64,000 nucleotides of DNA from Tetraselmis striata. Taxonomy: Eukaryota > Chlorophyta > Chlorodendrophyceae > Chlorodendrales > Chlorodendraceae. This document shows positions 44,878-55,994 of the stretch, one piece after another (position 1 is the first letter of the stretch; every line of letters starts with the position of its first letter). The stretch covers positions 124,001 through 188,000 of the forward strand of contig VCJN01002136.1 of the NCBI GenBank assembly GCA_006384855.1, written 5' to 3'. The position numbers and the translations under genes are program-made. The notes beneath the pieces are model-generated. The model was not told the origin of the DNA. It saw only the letters and a list, made by a program, of their open reading frames with translations, and did no database searches.

Positions 44878-46273
44878 TGATCAATGGTATCCGACCGATC
44901 TAATCAAAATGCGAGGAAGCCCCTTCAGCCCCCGCTCCCACCCTCTAGCACAACAATGGAGGTTCCGAGAGGTTGAGCAACTCGGGTATAGGCACAACGC
45001 GGGAGAGGGGCACGGCGATACACTTCTGTGCGGCGCCTGGTTCCCCAATTACCAGCGCCACCCCAGGATCGGGCCACACGCAGCCAAGCCCCTCCACCTA
45101 CGGCCGAGTGTAGGGCCGTGCCTGGCTATGACACGAAATATGCTCGGAGGGGAAGGTTCAGAGACCAGACGGGAGCCGGTGCGGCGGGGCACCGCCGTGC
45201 TCAAGATATAGTCCCTCACCACCTGAGAGGGTGCATGTAGTGAGCTCCCCAGGGAGGGGTGAGCTACAGGGGCTGGGCCGTTCCCAGCTATGTGAGATCG
45301 TATAATATGGAGCTAGTATGGGAGTGAGCTTTGCGGCTCGGGGGTTGGTGGAACGGCATGCCGCCCTCGTGACTACCCATGTTTGTAAATATATGATCTC
45401 GAGGCACGTGTGGTATTGATCCCTTATGGCTTCGCTCTACGGATGGCTCGAACCGGAGCGCTACGGATTTCATTGTGGATCATCTACCCATCTGCCCCGT
45501 AGCGAACTACAAGCACCGCATGCGTACCGCTTTGAAGAATCTGTGGGCATCTGTGGCAATTGACGCGGGGGCGGTGCTTGACCGGGACCGCTCGGGAGCC
45601 GGCGACTTAACCCTTGAGACGAGTGGGCTGCGCCTAGCGGACCGCTCGCGGCCGTCGGACTTGACGTTGGCGGGGGGGGGGGGGGGCGGGGGGGGGGGGG
45701 CGTGCGATTACATGATCGACTGCGTGTCCTCCACGACCCCCACTTGGAGCAACGACCCCCGCTGGTGCACCCCGGGGATCGTGGCGACCGAGGCGGAGCA
45801 GGGTAAGTTGGCAGCGGACCGGGCGTCTTGCGCCCCAGTGCAGGGTGTTCACCGGTACTACCCTTTTGTGGTTGAGGACCGCGGCCGGCTCGGGAAGTCC
45901 GCTTTGACCGTGGTCTACATCTTCGCGGTGTTGCTGGCTCGGCGCAACTTCCCTGGCGGTCCTTCCGCCCCGACCTCATGCTTCCTTCGTGGTCAGTCCG
46001 TTCGGAACTTTGTCGCTAGCCAACCTGCTGAGTTTCCGCCGTCACCTGTCGCGCACACGGCGGGGGCTGTTGCAGCGGGTCTTTGCTTGTGTGCATGGTA
46101 CCCTGGGCGGCATTCTCTCTGCCGGTGTGCAGATGGCCAAGTCCGAAGCGTGGACTCGTGCCCATTCTGCATCTTCTCCTGCTAGTGCTTCCACCTCGCA
46201 TGTGTTGTAGAGGACCTTTCCGATTGTCCTTTTCGGGTGATTTTCTGATATCGCCTCTTGCAGCTAGCTCATG
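44878..46273 (+). mobile_element. LINE fragment with restriction-like endonuclease, nested in the LTR
   Basis: Flanked by a near-identical 19-bp duplication, TAATCAATGGTAC(C/T)AGTAG at 44859-44877 and 46274-46292. It ends TGCAGCTAGCTCATG, the LINE tail also seen near 14,860 and 2,815. It is 5'-truncated: only the end of the polyprotein is present. The first ~50 bp repeat part of the LTR in scrambled form, suggesting a local rearrangement at the 5' junction. Confidence 0.75.
45475..46185 (+). pseudogene. C-terminal endonuclease region of a LINE polyprotein
   Basis: An open frame of 236 codons containing RSRPSDLTLAG, CDYMIDCVSSTTP, TEAEQGKLAADRAS and YYPFVVEDRGRLGKSAL. This follows the RPADV..VAVDTTSAP..AAERHKIQKYDEG..FVPFAVSEFGSL order of the LINE frame at 49263-50678, so both are restriction-like (PD-D/E-x-K) endonuclease ends. 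Such LINEs (R2/CRE/NeSL relatives) cut DNA with this domain before priming reverse transcription. The poly-G run near 45,670 encodes an expanded glycine stretch between the catalytic blocks, probably harmful. Confidence 0.65.
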
Positions 46274-46332
46274 TAATCAATGGTACTAGTAGTCGCTACT
46301 ACGGTAGCTGCATCGCTAATCTACCATCAACA

Positions 46333-46337
46333 GTCCG
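46333..46337. repeat. Right TSD of the LTR element in the XPG-like gene
   Basis: GTCCG, identical to 43095-43099. Confidence 0.8.
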
Positions 46338-46732
46338 GCTCGGCGTCGTACAACAGCTTCGCCAGATTCTCTTGCCGACAGATTCTCGTGCCAGGTCAAT
46401 GGGGCTCTTGGCAGGGAAACGCCCGCCGTCAAACATGAGCACCAATTTCAAGCCCTTGGAGATAACATATTGTGCGCGCGGCCGCACCGTCCGCCCGTGC
46501 CAACTTAATGTAGTCGTTACGCTCCACAAGGTCCCCAACGAATGCGTAGGCTAGCTGATGCATCCACACATGGGCATCCACGGCTACTATCTGCACACGA
46601 GCACAAACGTAGATGTTGCCATGAGCGCAAACTAAGCTCGCCTAGATCGCCCAATAGCATGTTGACTCTCGTGACGAGATGCATGGTCGATGGCGCAGCG
46701 ACACGGTGACACACTCCCGTCACTCCATACAC

Positions 46733-47200
46733 ACACAGTACGGAAGGGCGCAGCGGATTTGGGGGTGCCGGTCGCGACTATCCATGGACTAGCACGGATC
46801 GTCTGCTAGTGGGTGGGTGCGGGACGGGGTGGCAATGGCGCCCTCCCCGTACTTCAGCATAACCGCTATGCACTCAACGAGCTCCGCGCGCGGCAGCGGG
46901 CTTGCTTGCATACATGGTAGCTCCCCGGGCGTGCTCGTGCCGCACTAGGCCGCAAAGTACTGTTTTCGAATTTGTGGGTCCCCTCTATACTAAGCGGCGC
47001 TTCGCGCCGGGGATTTGTGGAGGTGCCCCTACCTCTTGGGTTGAGCATGGTGCGGGATGCGGCCCGCTTTTAGCCGGCTTGTAGTGTTGATCTTGTAATA
47101 CTGTTGTTTCCGGGTAGCGGGTAATACTCCTTTTAGTTAGCGTTAGATTTGTCAGTAATTTAGTTTTTAAAAGAGACGTATTATTTTGAAAAACAGATTA
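46733..47200. other. No gene recognised
   Basis: Upstream flank of the XPG-like pseudogene. Contains one inverted copy of the 20-mer CTCAACCCAAGAGGTAGGGG near 47,030 and an AT-rich stretch before the next TIR element. Confidence 0.35.
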
Positions 47201-48528
47201 CACCCCTCCACATAAGTCCGGGTTTTGCATTTTCGATCGCAAAACGCATGCATGGGCGAGGATAACGCCGGCTGCATGTGCATACATGCTAACTACAGTG
47301 GGAATAGTTCGGGCGAACGCCTATTGTGCGCTTTATACCCACCCGCGCGACAACACGACCATTTGTGGGCGCCCTTTCAAAAACGCGAAATCAGTGCATG
47401 ATGCGTTGGCGCCAGAAAGTTGTGGGTTGCGCCAACCGTCCAAACCTATGGAAATTGCGGCACTCGTCGCACCAAACTCGGTGGATACGGCCCTTGGCAT
47501 AAGTTGCACACACCGTGCGTGTAGGCCACTGAAAGCATGTCGCTATAGGCACGACGTGACACCCCAACGACAAGTTGGCCAATGTGGGGAGCAGTTTTGG
47601 GGTGAAAATGCTGCTGTTTCTGCGGCGAACGCACGTAGGAGAGGCGCTCGATGGCCCCCTTGGTGTAGGGCAATGCTCTACTATGGGGGCGCGTGGTGGA
47701 ATGCCAGTTGCACCGTTTCGTGGGCGGGGTGGCGCGGTAGGGGCGTGGACTTTAATCAATATGAAATTCCTTGAAAAATGCTGTGGAAAATGGCATTTTG
47801 GCTGGTAGATGTGTGTATCTCTAGGAGGTGGCACATGCCAAGTGTTGGTGGTCCGTGGTCAGCCACATACATAACTCTCTCGCGCAACTGACTATGGGGC
47901 TTAGACACGCACTTGGTGCAAAGCCACGAGCCCGATATGGGTGGGTACATGAGGCATGATCATCTTTGGGGATTTTATTCCGGGGACCCAAAAAATCGAT
48001 TTTTGATTTTGCATGCCTGTTTTCGACGCAGATTTAAACGAGGAATCGCGTGGTATTTTTAAAAGGTTTTCCTGAGCAAACCCTGAGAAGTTATATCGTT
48101 TTAAAGCCAAGGGGGTGTTGCTGCGCGTGGCCGACACTGATGCCATGCCAGTATCGCAACGCGACATGTACTGGCCGCCGCCCACACGGCTGCACCCCAA
48201 CCAAATGCACCCGAGCCCCTCGCCAATGTGTTTCCTCACGCGTTCATGGACATCCCGCCGTTTGGTTGTCTATTCACACGCGTCGGCGTGTGCGTGATAC
48301 CGACCCCGGTTTTGGTGCAGTTGCAGGCGACGCCCATCCACGCACCAAGTGCAGCGTGATTCCCTAGTCAAAGGTCTTTAAGCTTCGGTTTGAGCCACTC
48401 GTCATGCAGGTTTTATAAAACCCTCTGAGATTCCAGGGTTTCATCTCATATGCCCTACGTTCAGGTACCCTAGACTTCTGAAGTCTTGAGACTGCCGAAA
48501 AGGGACCCCAAACTTATGTGCAGGGGTG
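47201..48528. mobile_element. 1.3-kb TIR DNA element
   Basis: The left end is CACCCCTCCACATAAGT. The right end on the minus strand is CACCCCTGCACATAAGT. TA dinucleotides flank both ends. A minus-strand frame (47834-47391) includes RIHRVWCDECRNFHRF, with Cys and His that could be a zinc-binding transposase remnant, but the superfamily cannot be named. Confidence 0.55.
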
Positions 48529-49262
48529 TATATCTGCAAGGTGCGTAAAAGCGGGCCGCTGACTACTGGTGTGCATTACAAGAAGGCCAGTACCCAACCC
48601 ACCGCTAAAAGTTGTATTACCCCCCCCCCCCCCCCCAAAAAAAAAAACAGCACTACAAGATCAGCAATACAGTACAAGCCGCCTACATGCGGCCCGCATC
48701 CCGCATGAGGCCGCGCAGGTCGGGCCGGTCGTCAGGTCTACGGGGCGGGCACGCCGCGAATCGCCGTGCCCGCCGCTTGTACCGGCACCGGACGCCGGAC
48801 GCCGTCGTCCGACCGTCGCCCGTCCGTCGACGGGCGCCGGGCCCCGGGTCGGCGGACTGCCCCCGCATCGCGGCGACCCCTTTTTACAGCATCATTTTAC
48901 AGGATATACTTTGACTACCGTATAAGTAAGGATTGTTTTTTTTACATAAGGGCTTTCACAAAAGCGCACTACAAACATAATTAACAGTAACTATGAAAGG
49001 TTGCCAGCAAAAGAGAGACACAAGCCTGAAACCAAGGTCGAGAAGGAGGACAGGGAGCAAAGAACCAAGAAGGAGACAAGGGAACCACGAAGTCACTTAG
49101 CTGCCAGGTAGGAGCCAAAGGAACCCCCGCCCCAGGGTAGGCTATCAGCCGCGGCGAGGACGCTTGCAGCCAATGACCCGGGTCATAGCAACACATGCCG
49201 ACGAGCGACGCGACGCAGGCGCAGGAGCCCCATCACGTGCCGCACGCGCGGCCGCGACCCCG
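48529..49262. other. No gene recognised; very GC-rich block and LINE 3' region
   Basis: 48,619-48,645 is a C tract followed by an A tract. 48,680-48,890 is very GC-rich with CCG/CGG clusters. A minus-strand A run at 48,937-48,944 may be the tail of the LINE whose coding end lies at 49,263. Confidence 0.35.
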
Positions 49263-50678
49263 TCAACAACGTTGTCTGCATGTGCCATGTTGATGAGCAA
49301 GGAGAAACGGCGGCGCCACGCAGACAAGAGCTGGCCGATTTTTTTTGCCAGTGTGTGCGTGGCTAGCTTTCGCGAGCTCCAGCAAGAAAGCCTCGGCGTG
49401 CGGGGCCAGCGAGCCAAACTCGGAGACGGCGAAAGGAACAAAGCAAAGCATGCCGGCGGCGTTTCGGACACCCTCGTCATACTTCTGGATTTTGTGGCGC
49501 TCAGCAGCCCGCAAAGCAGTCGTTGGATCCGAGGTTGACACGCCGAGGATAGGGGCACTGGTGGTATCGACAGCAACCGTGTTTCCGCGGATACCTCCAT
49601 ACCCAAAAAGCCCAACATCGGCAGGCCGCCCGTCGCTGCCCTTCGGGAGAGAAACAAGCACCGACGGGTCCGTGAGGATCTGGACACCCACGCCCAGCGC
49701 GGACTTCGCGTCGTGGCAAATGTCGGAAATGCCATGTGCCGCCCACTCGTGTGCGGCGTGGTTGGAGTCGCCCCCAGAGCAACGTGCCACGTGATCAACG
49801 TATGCGACCGCCCAAGTTGAAGGAGTGAACTCCACGCCAGCATCCTCAAAACGGGCAAGCATACCTTGTACCGAGAAGGAGCAAGAAGCACAAGAGCATG
49901 GCTCGCCAAGGGAGAGGACAGGAGCCGCCGGAAGGCCAAATGGGCGGCAAGCGGCAACACGGAACATGGAATCGTAGTACTCAGGGGAACGCTCACGGAC
50001 TTCACCAAGGCGACCCTCACTTGGAGGATCAGTCACCAGGAACGCTGTCGCAGCGCGTAAGAGGCGGCCTCGGAAGCGGTTGCTGTCGGGGCCGTTTGTA
50101 GGCATACGTGCAGCAAGCTTTGCGAAACGGACCGTGTGAATGCGGTGGCTCAGGGTTTCCTGTACTTTCCGCATGAAGTGCAAGGGGAAGTCCGAGTAAT
50201 GCGGGATAGCTTGGAGGTCGGCCGCCGAGCGCATTGCAGACGCCGGCTCAGCCCCGGCGGCCGAGCAGCCGGCACGGGCAACGTGGGAGCGCTTGGAGGG
50301 GAGCAACTGTAGGGCAGAGGCCAACGGCCCCGCTAGATCTTCGAGCACCGCGTCTCCACACTCGTCAACGACACGGGTATGAGCGGCGCGAAGCTCGACA
50401 GCCCACATCGGCGCCGACGCGTTGGCATCGAGCTCCAACGTTGGGGTGGCATAAGCCTGGTGGATCGAGGCCGCCCCAACAAGGTAGAGGCTATGAGGGC
50501 TGGATACGCCGGACGGGTCGGAAAAGAACGCCCCGGCGTCGCTCAGGGTGGCGTGTTGAGCACGGAGGAAAGACACAGCTTGGCCAACCACGAGGGCGGC
50601 AGCGCCGATGTGGGAGGCATCTGCTATAAACACATTATCGCCGATGCCGAGGCCCCCAAATTGGACCGGGAGGGACAA
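49263..50678 (-). pseudogene. LINE polyprotein, C-terminal part with zinc finger and restriction-like endonuclease
   Basis: A single uninterrupted frame of 472 codons. It begins SLPVQFGGLGIGD, the segment that follows the thumb of R2-like reverse transcriptases, and has no ATG at its start. Further on: CSCASCSFSVQG, then HVARCSGGDSNHAAHEW (Cys-His cluster), then RPADVGLFGYGG, NTVAVDTTSAPILG, AAERHKIQKYDEG and FVPFAVSEFGSLAP, a PD-(D/E)xK-type endonuclease order. The open frame suggests a young copy, but the RT is missing upstream, so it is a 5'-truncated insertion. Confidence 0.72.
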
Positions 50679-50959
50679 CTGCTTGCGAGACTATTCAGCA
50701 ACTAAGGAAATAGTCGCTAAATAGTCTCGCTTGCTGATTCAGCAGTAAAAACGCGCTGCGGTACCGCGTTATTTTGGCATTTTAGACGAATATATGACGT
50801 GCCTGGGCTAGAATACACGCGCATTCATTCAGAACCTTACCGTACACGTACCAGTATCGTGGCATCAAACGAGCGAACACCGAACGTATGACGGTTCATG
50901 CACGAAGCGCGTATGGCAGAGGACGGACGGAGGACGGACGGAGGACGCCTAAAAATCCG
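50679..50959. other. 5' junction of the LINE; inverted repeat
   Basis: GCGAGACTATT and its inverted copy AATAGTCTCGC lie about 20 bp apart at about 50,684-50,730, with TAGTCGCTA between them. Further right, GGAGGACGGACG units repeat near 50,920-50,945. No gene. Confidence 0.45.
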
Positions 50960-51105
50960 TGATAAAACCGTATTGTAACCGGTATCAATTCTCTCATATT
51001 CCAGGAGATTTCGGACGCGGCTCTCCTTTTCCTCCGCTCAACCCAAGAGGTAGGGGAACCGGAGCGTCGCGCACTCGCTGGCAGGGCTTTCCGCCGCCAC
51101 GCGGC
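50960..51105 (+). repeat. Left piece of a LINE-A-like 3' UTR split by the foldback element
   Basis: Ends GCAGGGCTTTCCGCCGCCACGCGGC. The stretch GCAGGGCTTTCCG matches CCAGGGCTTTCCG in the LINE-A tail at 27505-27877; its continuation lies at 58383-58517. Confidence 0.6.
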
Positions 51106-51111
51106 ATTTAC

Positions 51112-54100
51112 GGAAAAGTGAATAAACGTGTCTTCTCACTGCCACAGAAGCATTTATTATTGAGCCGGACACTGAACCGCGCGGGTATGTACCCCGGTCC
51201 TCGCTCTCCCTGCGCCCCTCGCGGGGCGCGTAAAACCTAGCGTTCTACCCGCACAGCTAGGGCTTACACGCCCGCCAGCCGCGCGGTGCAACGATATCGC
51301 GGTGCAACGATATATCGTTTCAAATATTGAAATACATGTACCCAGCAGTGACACTGCGCAGTCGCCGGGTGCGAGGTACCGGTAGGAGTTCAAATGCAGA
51401 GAGCAGAAAATAAGGATCGCGCTCGCACTGATATTCCATTTACGGCCGTCCTCTGCCCTCGGCCGCCCTCTTGTAGTGTTGCCACCACTCGGCGATATAG
51501 TCCGCACCATGCTACCGGCGACTACAGAAGGCACCACGGGGTCGCATCAAGGACGCATCACACGGTATATATAGGCGCATAACAAAGGTCCCAAAGGGGT
51601 CGAATGGTGGGCAAAAGATGTTGTTGGCGAATCTTGTGTCACGCACACCCTCGGCGAGCGTCATCCGGTGACATGTCGCGCCACCGTCGGGAGGAGAGCC
51701 AAGCGAGGCTCCCCCGCGCAACGAGCCTCAAGAACCGCCCTTGCCCGGCGAGCAGCATGAGGCTCACGCCCCGAAGCCCAAATGGGATCGGATGAAGCCT
51801 CGTGACCGGCAGCTTTTGCGCGTCTCTTGCGACGGCCGCGAGGCCCATTACGTTGTGCCGGCACACAAGACTCAAGCACACAAATCACCACAGCTACAAA
51901 GACTTTGTCATTGTGGGTTTCAGATTTGTGAAGTGCTCTGGCAATGCGGATGGTAATATGCTCGGTTGATGCGACTGCGCTAGGAGGTTGTGACGAATCT
52001 CCAAACCGGAGAGCATGCTTTCCGGACGCGGACTGGCCAGGTCGCACTGTGGCGGAGGTCGAGGGGACATGTGCGGTAGTATTATATCACCCACGGTCGT
52101 TCATACAAGTATGTCGTTAATATCATCAACCCCGGACCATATGTCCCGACCGCAAGCTATATCGTATCAACGATAAATCGTTACACGGGCGGTAGCTTTT
52201 CATCACCCACAATCGTTAAAACGAGTATGTCACCAACCCGTGCAGTAGTCACGCTATATCGGGTCAACATGACATCGTTACAAGTCATGAACGGCGGACA
52301 TTATGTCCTGACAGTATTAGTAAGTAACTAATATATCACGATAACGATTTATCGTGTCAACGTTAAATCGTTACAGGTGCGGGAGTACTTTATCACCCAC
52401 GGTCGCTCACACAAGTATGCCGCTACTACATCATCAACCCCGAACGGTATGTCCCGACCGCACAGTGTTAGTCACGCCATATCGTGTCAACGATAAATCG
52501 TTTCAAGTGCGGTAGTTTTTCATCACCCACAATCGTTAATACGAGTATGTCAACAACCCGGACATTAGTCAGCACGCTATATCGGGTCAACGTGGAATCG
52601 TTACAAGTCGTGAACGTCGTACATTATGTCCCAACAGTATTAGTAACGATATATCGTGTCAACGTTAAATCGTTGCAAGTGCGGTAGTATTTATGATGAT
52701 GATCGTTCATACAAGTATGTCGTTGTTATCATCATCCTCGGACAATATGTCCCGACCGCACAATGTTAGTCACGCTATATCGCAGTGTCAACGATAAATC
52801 GTTACAAGTGCGGTAGCTTTTTATTACCCAATATATTCGTTCATGTACGAGTATGTCACCAATCCTGCCAGTAGTCAGCACGCTATATCGGGTCAACGTG
52901 ACATCGTTACAAGTCGTGAACGCCGGACATTATATCCCATGAGTATTAGTAACGATATGTCGTGTCAACGATAAATCGTTACATATGATGTAGTAGTATT
53001 TAATCAGCCACGGTCGTTCATACAAGTATGTCGGTGTTATCATCAACCCTCGACAGAAAGTCCCGACCGCACAGTGTTAGTCACGCTATGTCGTGTCAAG
53101 AACGATAAATCGTTACATGTGATGTAGCTTTTAGCACCCACAATCGTTCATAGGAGTATGTCACCAACCCAGGCAGCAGTCGCGCTATATCGGGTCAACG
53201 TGACATCGTTACAAGTCGTGAACGCCGGACATGTCTCAACAGTATTAGTAACGATATATCGTGTCGACGATAATTCGTTACATGTGTGGTAGTCTTTTTT
53301 ATCACCCACGATCGTTCATACGAGTGTGGCCGTGTCATCGTGCTATCATCAACCCCGGACAGTGTTAGTAACGATATATATATATTGTATCAAAGATATG
53401 TCGTTACAAGTGCGGTAGTAAGCTAATTGTCTCCCATGTTCATACATGTATTCCATCATCAACGCCGGAGAGTGTGTCCCTATAGCGCACAACAGTGTTA
53501 GTAATGATATACATTGTGTCAACGTTAAATCGTTACAAGTGGGATGTTGTACATGGTGATGGAGCATTGGCGGCGGAGGAGGAGGAGGCGAAGGTGGAGG
53601 AGGAAGAGGAGGAGGAGGCGTGAGGAGGAAGAGGCATCGGCGGAGGAGAAGGAGGAGAAGCATGCCGACGGGATGGGGGGGGGGGGGGGGGGGGCGTTAC
53701 TACGGCTGTCAACAAAAGAGGCGCATATGGGCATATTCGCACGCACCGTAGCAGTTGATACCGGCATTATTGTAATTTAGTACTTACCTACTAGCTTTGC
53801 AACGATCTATGTGTCGTAGAGTGGTGCGTTAGGTGATGTTTGGGGGGGGGGGGGGGGGGGAGACGGCATGCCTCGTGTCAGCGCGGAAGTAAGCAAAGTA
53901 TCAAAGATGTGTGCAGTTATTTACACTTGATGTATGTGCACACACTGGGTCAAACTGTAATCACGTTTTATCGTTGCAACGAATACTCGTGTAGGGCCGA
54001 TGGTGAAAGCCGGAATCTGAAGCGAGTGAGCCTAACACGAGATGGCGTTGACACGTGCATGAGTGCAATGCATCCGTAACGGCGGTGGGAAATCATCCAG

Positions 54101-54660
54101 GGAAGTCGGGTGAGGGCAGGATGTAGAGTGGCATTGTTGATGTCAACATGAAGATGCAACACATGTAATTCTGCCCGCTGCCCGCAGCTCGCTGTCCGGT
54201 CCCCGTTGCCCGCCGCCCGCTGCCCCCTGCCTTCTCGCTCACATGATGCCGTACCTGCGCATACACGACTAATCGTGTTCACGATTACTCGTGTTTATCC
54301 TTAGCACACCGCTAACTAACACAGGGCTCTAGCCTATTCTCGCCCATGCGCACGATGTGCTTGACCATCGCTATTGTTCGCTCCGGGCATCCCGCTTTCA
54401 ATCCGGGGTTGATGAAGTTGATGAAAACACGCAAGTCTTGAAAACCCTAAAGCCAATGGTGACAAGAAACAACTACCTCACATGTAACGTTTCAACGTTG
54501 ACACCGCAAATCATTACTAAGACTGTGTTGCGACGACATACCGTTCCGCCGATGATAGATGGTGTCTATTACGCCGAAAAAATACTGCAACCGGCCAGTA
54601 ATCGTGTCAACGATACGTCGTTCACAGTCCTTCGTTGAATCGTGTCAGCGATACGTCGTT
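51112..54660 (+). repeat. Left arm of the foldback
   Basis: From the outer end: CGCCCGCCAGCCGCGCGG region, a coding-like stretch (51,300-52,050), the satellite array (52,085-53,560), a GAGGAGGA/poly-G block (53,570-53,695), then unique-looking inner sequence to 54,660. Each block has its mirror in the right arm. Confidence 0.85.
52085..53560. repeat. Satellite array, left arm: ~300-310-bp units made of three ~100-bp parts
   Basis: The anchor (G)GTCGT/GATCGT before TCATACAAG lies at 52095, 52401, 52701, 53012 and 53310, spacing 298-311 bp. Each larger unit holds three related ~100-bp parts. Every part ends in a version of TATCGTGTCAACGATAAATCGTTAC, in which AACGATAAATCGTT is a near-palindrome. 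Confidence 0.88.
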
Positions 54661-55994
54661 CACAATCTCGTCGTCGATCACCGCAATAGCGCATCGCGTG
54701 TACTATTGCACATTTTCCGAGATACGCCGCCCATCCTGAGTCTGTATGTCACTCCAACGTACTCCCATGGAGTCGGTTCATCACACCCCCACTCCCACCC
54801 CCCACCCACCCATCAATCCGGTTCGTCAAACTCCCCCTGCTTCTGCACCGCATGCACGCGACACCCCGCCGCGGCGCATCACGATAACCACATGGTTTCG
54901 GAGCCAGAGCGCAGGACGTATATGACATGTATGAACGACGCATCGCTGACACGATTATTCGTTGCAGTATTTTTTCGGCGTAGTAATAAACACCATCTAT
55001 CATCGGCGCAACGGTATATCGTCGCAACACAATCTTAGTAATGATTTGTGGTGTCAACGTTAAATCGTTACATGTGAGGTAGTTGTTTCTTGACACCTTA
55101 ATTTGGCTTTAGGGTTTTCAAGACTTGCGTGTTTTCATCAACTTCATCAACCGGGATTGAAAGCGGGATGCCCCGAGCGCAAAATAGTGATAGTCAATAA
55201 GCACATCGTGCGCATGGGCGAGAATAGGCTGGAACCCCGTGTTAGGGGTTTGCTAAGGATAAACACGAGTAATCGTGAACACGATTAGTCGTGTATGCGC
55301 AGGTACGGCATCATGTGAGCGAGAAGGCAGGGGGCAGCGGGCAGAATTACATGTGTTGCATCTTCATGTTGACATCAACAATGCCACTCTACATCCTGCC
55401 CTCACCCGACTTCCCTGGATGATTTCCCACCGCCGTTACGGATGCATTGCACTCATGCACGTGTCAACGCCATCTCGTGTTAGGCTCACCCGCTTCAGAT
55501 TCCGGCTTTCATCAGCGGCCTTACACGAGTATTCGTTGCAACGATAAAACGTGATTACAGTTTGACCCAGTGTGTGCACATACATCAAGTGTAAATAACT
55601 GCACACAGCTTTGATACTTTGCTTACTTCCGCGCTGACACGAGGCATGCCGTCTCGCCCCCCCCCCCCCCGCCCCCCCCCCCCCCCAACCATCACCTAAC
55701 GCACCACTCTACGGCACGTAGATCGTTGCAAAGCTAGTAGGTGGCTACTAAATTACAATAATGATGGTATCAACTGCTACGGTGCATGCGAATATGCCCA
55801 TATGTGCCTCTTTTGTTGACAGCCGTAGTACTGCCCCCCTTCCCGTCGGCCTGCTTCTCCTCCTTCACCTCCTCCTCTACCTCCGCCTCCTTCGCAGCCG
55901 CCGCCGATGCCTCCGATGCCTCTTCCTCCCCATGCCTCCTCCTCCTCTTCCTCCGCCTCCTCCGCCGCCGCCGGTGCCTCCATCACCCTATACA

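Larger units (their letters stand above)
43100..46332 (-). mobile_element. LTR element inserted in the XPG-like gene, with a LINE nested in its 5' LTR
   Basis: The left LTR 43100-43400 begins TGTAGAGCGCGG and ends CTACCATCAACA. The right LTR starts at 44593 with the same sequence, is broken at about 44877 and finishes at 46274-46332. TSDs are GTCCG. Purine-rich ATCGGGGGAG on the minus strand next to the left LTR gives a minus orientation. The 1.2-kb interior (43401-44592) encodes only short gag-like pieces and no RT, so it is non-autonomous. Confidence 0.85.
44593..46332 (-). repeat. 5' LTR, split by a LINE fragment
   Basis: LTR parts 44593-44877 and 46274-46332 flank the LINE fragment. Compared with the other LTR, the right part carries an extra TAGTAGTCGCTAC. 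Confidence 0.82.
41931..46725 (-). pseudogene. FEN1/EXO1-like nuclease (XPG/Rad2 family), interrupted by an LTR element
   Basis: The N-terminal region lies at 46,725-46,333. It reads VQIVAVDAHVWMHQLAYAF, then ISKGLKLVLMFDGGRFPAK, the conserved XPG N-domain with its metal-binding Asp residues. The I-domain lies at 43,094-42,600. It reads GIAYMVAPYEADSQLA, then WTIDSDFILHD, and then LAAGCD followed by GIKKVPEAGRL, the helix-hairpin turn that binds DNA. Both parts are on the minus strand and become collinear when the LTR element (43100-46332) is left out: the frame runs straight across the GTCCG duplication. Several frameshifts and in-frame stops exist elsewhere (for example a TGA after AAGCD-like GCD), so the gene is dead or has unseen introns. 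Family role: structure-specific 5' nuclease in replication and repair. The sequence from 42,600 to 41,930 is less certain. Confidence 0.75.

Noticed and set aside
49145..50020. A 291-codon minus-strand frame overlapping the LINE frame
   Set aside because: It lies in another frame of the LINE-coding region, is Ser/Arg-rich and has no domain; it is a shadow of the GC-rich coding sequence.
53544..53780. Arg/Glu-rich frame over the GAGGAGGA block
   Set aside because: A purine-rich simple repeat open in several frames and mirrored in the other arm; not evidence of a gene.
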